15,989 nt of DNA, from positions 8,948 through 24,936 of the forward strand of contig DEKJ01000009.1 of the NCBI GenBank assembly GCA_002353825.1, read 5' to 3'. The translations under genes were made by a program, and so were the position numbers. This DNA is from Prevotella sp. UBA2725 (GTDB taxonomy: Bacteria > Bacteroidota > Bacteroidia > Bacteroidales > Bacteroidaceae). The notes below the pieces were generated by a model. The model saw nothing but the letters and a program-made list of their open reading frames with translations, searched no databases and was not told the origin of the DNA. This document shows, piece by piece, positions 14,107-15,989 of this stretch; position 1 is the stretch's first letter, and the number at the start of each line of letters is the position of its first letter.

Positions 14107-15693
14107 TCAGCCTATTTTCCAGTCCTCTATCATACTGCTCTCCTTGTTGATGTTTACTCCGACCTTGACGATCTTCCGTCCATCGGTGAGGTAAGGTCTG
14201 GCATAGCCTTTGGTCTCGATTTGCTGAAGGGCCTGCTCGGCACTGCCACCGGCTTTCAGCTCGATGATATAAATAGCATCCGGCATGAAGACAACCAAAT
14301 CGGCCCTGCCACCCGCAACCTTCACCTGAGTGCGGACGTAGACATTGAGCATGGAGAAGATAAGATAGAACGTGAACTCCCAGAAGCCTTCGGCCGTTGA
14401 TGCTTCGGCCAATTTCTTCTTGAATCCCTCAACGTATGGAACACCAGCAAGATAGGCCTGCATGTGCTCCATGGCAAGATTAATGTCACCACTGCGTAAA
14501 GCCGTCCAGAATTTAGCGGCAAAGCCCATCTGCACTTCTCCTTCGTCCAGACCGACGTAGATTGGTAACAGTCCCTTGACATAACCTATCCTTACTTCCT
14601 GATTAGGGATAGATAGGGTATACGCCTCGGTCGCGGGATCGTAGCCTTTGATCGTGAGGTATCCACTCTGATAGAGCAAAGGCAGGGCAGTCCTCATGTT
14701 TTCTGTTGGCTGATCGAACGAAGAAGCCGGCACCTCCAGCTTGTCAAGTGCTGTGATGTCAGTCTTGAAATGCTGCAGCTGGCGGATGAGGAATGTCGGT
14801 GTGCCTGAAGCGAACCAATAGCTCTTAAGTTTGTTGTCCATGAAAGCGTTGAGGAGACTGAACGGATTATACACAGACAAAGAGTCTTCAGAGAAGTGAT
14901 AGCCATCATACATGAGTTTGATCTTTGCATACATCTCGTCAACTGACAGATTGGAAATCTTAGCCATACGTTCGATATCCGGTTCAAACACCGTTTGTAC
15001 TTCCTCTTCTGTGAAGCCGCAGATGGCGGAAAACTTCGGGTCAAGAGTTACATTTTTGATATTATTGATCGTCGAGAAGATGCTGAGCTGCGAGAACTTC
15101 GAGTTGTCGGTGATGAAGCAGAACTTGACAATGGCTTCGCTGGCCTTAAGAGGCTGATAAAACTCTTGCATAACCTTGCGCATACCATCGAGATTCTCCT
15201 TCTCATGAAGTACATCGAGCAACGGAGCATCATACTCATCGACAATCACCACAACTTGTTTGCCTGTCTTAGCACTGGCACGACGCATCAGTCCGGTAAG
15301 TACTTTACCTGGACTGGTCTCGTCTTTATCATAGCCATACAATTCCGTAAGAGGCTTAAGCATCCACATCAGCGTCTCCCTCAGTTCTTCCGGAGAGCTC
15401 TGTCCCTTGGCAATGCTCAGATCAAGATGGATGACAGGATAGCTTTCCCACTCCTTCTCCAGGTCCATGATCTTCAGTCCCTTGAAAAGGTCCTTGTCTC
15501 CTCGCCAATAGGAGTCAAGTGTCGATGTCAGCAGGCTCTTGCCGAAACGACGAGGACGGTTCATGAAGATAAACTTGGCAAAATGAGATAACTCCCAAAC
15601 AAGATCGGTCTTGTCGACATATATATAACCTTCTTTGATAACCCGTCGAAAGGTCTGTATCCCTACCGGATATTTTCTTCTTTGCTGTTCCAT
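14107..15693 (-). CDS. AAA-ATPase_like / PD-(D/E)XK nuclease-like fusion, paralogue 2
   Basis: The protein has 528 residues from the ATG at 15691-15693; the TTG at 15718-15720 falls in the -7 element and is rejected. The layout is the same as paralogue 1: P-loop loop R-P-R-R-F-G-K-S, Walker B V-I-V-D-E-Y-D ending at residue 155, and PD-(D/E)XK residues D465, E478 and K480. One striking change is that the conserved T-G-I-(T/S)-K-F motif reads T195-D-N-S-K-F200. The first ~95 and last ~110 residues are almost identical to paralogue 1, while the region around 96-145 and 225-400 differs much more. It has its own promoter and lies just downstream of the frameshifted HTH gene. The ATP-dependent cycle may be altered by the motif change; function is otherwise unknown. 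Confidence 0.9.
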   Translation of the reverse strand: MEQQRRKYPVGIQTFRRVIKEGYIYVDKTDLVWELSHFAKFIFMNRPRRFGKSLLTSTLDSYWRGDKDLFKGLKIMDLEKEWESYPVIHLDLSIAKGQSSPEELRETLMWMLKPLTELYGYDKDETSPGKVLTGLMRRASAKTGKQVVVIVDEYDAPLLDVLHEKENLDGMRKVMQEFYQPLKASEAIVKFCFITDNSKFSQLSIFSTINNIKNVTLDPKFSAICGFTEEEVQTVFEPDIERMAKISNLSVDEMYAKIKLMYDGYHFSEDSLSVYNPFSLLNAFMDNKLKSYWFASGTPTFLIRQLQHFKTDITALDKLEVPASSFDQPTENMRTALPLLYQSGYLTIKGYDPATEAYTLSIPNQEVRIGYVKGLLPIYVGLDEGEVQMGFAAKFWTALRSGDINLAMEHMQAYLAGVPYVEGFKKKLAEASTAEGFWEFTFYLIFSMLNVYVRTQVKVAGGRADLVVFMPDAIYIIELKAGGSAEQALQQIETKGYARPYLTDGRKIVKVGVNINKESSMIEDWKIG

Positions 15694-15861
15694 AACCGCC
15701 GTTTGCAATGCTCTTTGCAAATTTACTTGTTCTTTTCCAATTATCCAAGGAAATGAATGATATTGTTGCTGATAATAGTACGTAAAGACTATAGTATTGT
15801 ACTACTGGGCTGCCCTTTCTTTTTCCGACACTTGAAAATCTGATTGTTCAGAAGCATTTGC
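15694..15861. repeat. Upstream duplicated block, copy B
   Basis: This block of about 168 bp is nearly identical to 10646-10812, with a few substitutions and a one-base indel. It carries the promoter of paralogue 2 and the tail of the HTH gene. Since the HTH gene continues to the right here but not in copy A, this copy is probably the source, or closer to the original arrangement. Confidence 0.9.
15718..15749 (-). promoter_or_regulatory. Promoter of ATPase/nuclease paralogue 2
   Basis: The minus strand has CTTG (15746-15749), a 20-bp spacer and TAAATTTG (15718-15725), identical to the promoter of paralogue 1. The predicted leader is about 20 nt to the ATG at 15693. Confidence 0.7.
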
Positions 15862-15989
15862 CTGATCTTGGAACGGTCAAACCAGTAGGTATTGCCGATC
15901 TGAATGTAAGCCGTCAAAAACGCCACACTGTACAAGGCGTGAGATGGTTGGCTTACTGCAATGAAGGGTAAGCACCCGAGGAAGTCTAC
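15789..15989 (-). pseudogene. Excisionase-like HTH protein, partial and frameshifted
   Basis: Reading leftward from the window edge, one frame gives V-L-T-L-H-C-S-K-P-T-I-S-R-L-V-Q, then C-G-V-F-D, typical of an excisionase or MerR-type helix-turn-helix. A second frame then continues A-Y-I-Q-I-G-N-T-Y-W-F-D-R-S-K-I, the usual wing and closing helix, and runs on to a basic tail (K-C-R-K-K-K-G-Q) with TAG at 15789-15791. The two frames join cleanly if one base of the CC at 15911-15912 is removed, restoring C-G-V-F-D-A-Y-I-Q-I-G. The N-terminus lies outside the window. It is either a real pseudogene or a one-base sequence error. The protein would be small and DNA-binding, and might regulate the ATPase/nuclease gene downstream. 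Confidence 0.65.

Noticed and set aside
10646..15861. The duplicated units as insertion sequences
   Set aside because: No transposase, terminal inverted repeats or target-site duplications can be seen at the edges of either copy.
1..15989. tRNA or rRNA genes, integrase or prophage structural genes
   Set aside because: None could be recognised on either strand, so an integrated element with clear ends is not supported in this window.

Overview
The window suggests a gut- or oral-type Bacteroidales (Prevotella/Bacteroides relative). The main reasons are several Bacteroidetes-type promoters (TTTG or TTG, 19-20 bp, TAnnTTTG) and protein families common in that order: P-loop ATPase/PD-(D/E)XK fusions with AAA-ATPase_like, DUF234 and DUF4143 domains. 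All functional genes lie on the minus strand, so they are transcribed right to left. I see no ribosomal RNA, tRNA, integrase, transposase or CRISPR array. The species is inferred, not shown.

Left part (7-8543): five closely packed genes forming one apparent operon. In transcription order they are a WYL-domain regulator, a 1616-residue Upf1-like superfamily 1 helicase with several S1/OB folds, a 430-residue protein of no recognised family with a probable winged-helix N-terminus, a two-motif phospholipase D-fold nuclease, and a short ORF that stops just after entering what looks like a CARF-type Rossmann domain. Intergenic gaps are 3-5 nt and one junction overlaps by 14 nt. A COG1112-type helicase with a PLD nuclease recalls the Mokosh anti-phage system. 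The S1 array, the 430-aa partner, the WYL regulator and the CARF-like tail gene are not part of the Mokosh description I know. This is the best candidate for an undescribed defence system here.

Middle (8544-9073): the probable operon promoter, then the scar of a deleted type I restriction-modification locus. The first ~65 codons of hsdM are joined out of frame to what looks like the last ~43 codons of hsdR. A 14-bp tandem repeat sits at the junction with the next gene.

Right part (9059-15989): four P-loop ATPases with C-terminal PD-(D/E)XK-like domains. Two are close paralogues (528 aa each from the preferred ATG) that share about 170 bp of upstream DNA, including the 3' end of an excisionase-like HTH gene. 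That gene is complete enough to recognise only at the right edge, where one extra base breaks its frame. Between the paralogues lie one ATPase_2/DUF234 protein and one AAA_14/DUF4143 protein, each with its own good promoter and an operator-like repeat. The 396-bp stretch 10813-11208 has no convincing gene but holds a strong orphan promoter, a dyad and a perfect 15-bp inverted repeat. Overall the window reads as an accessory defence island.
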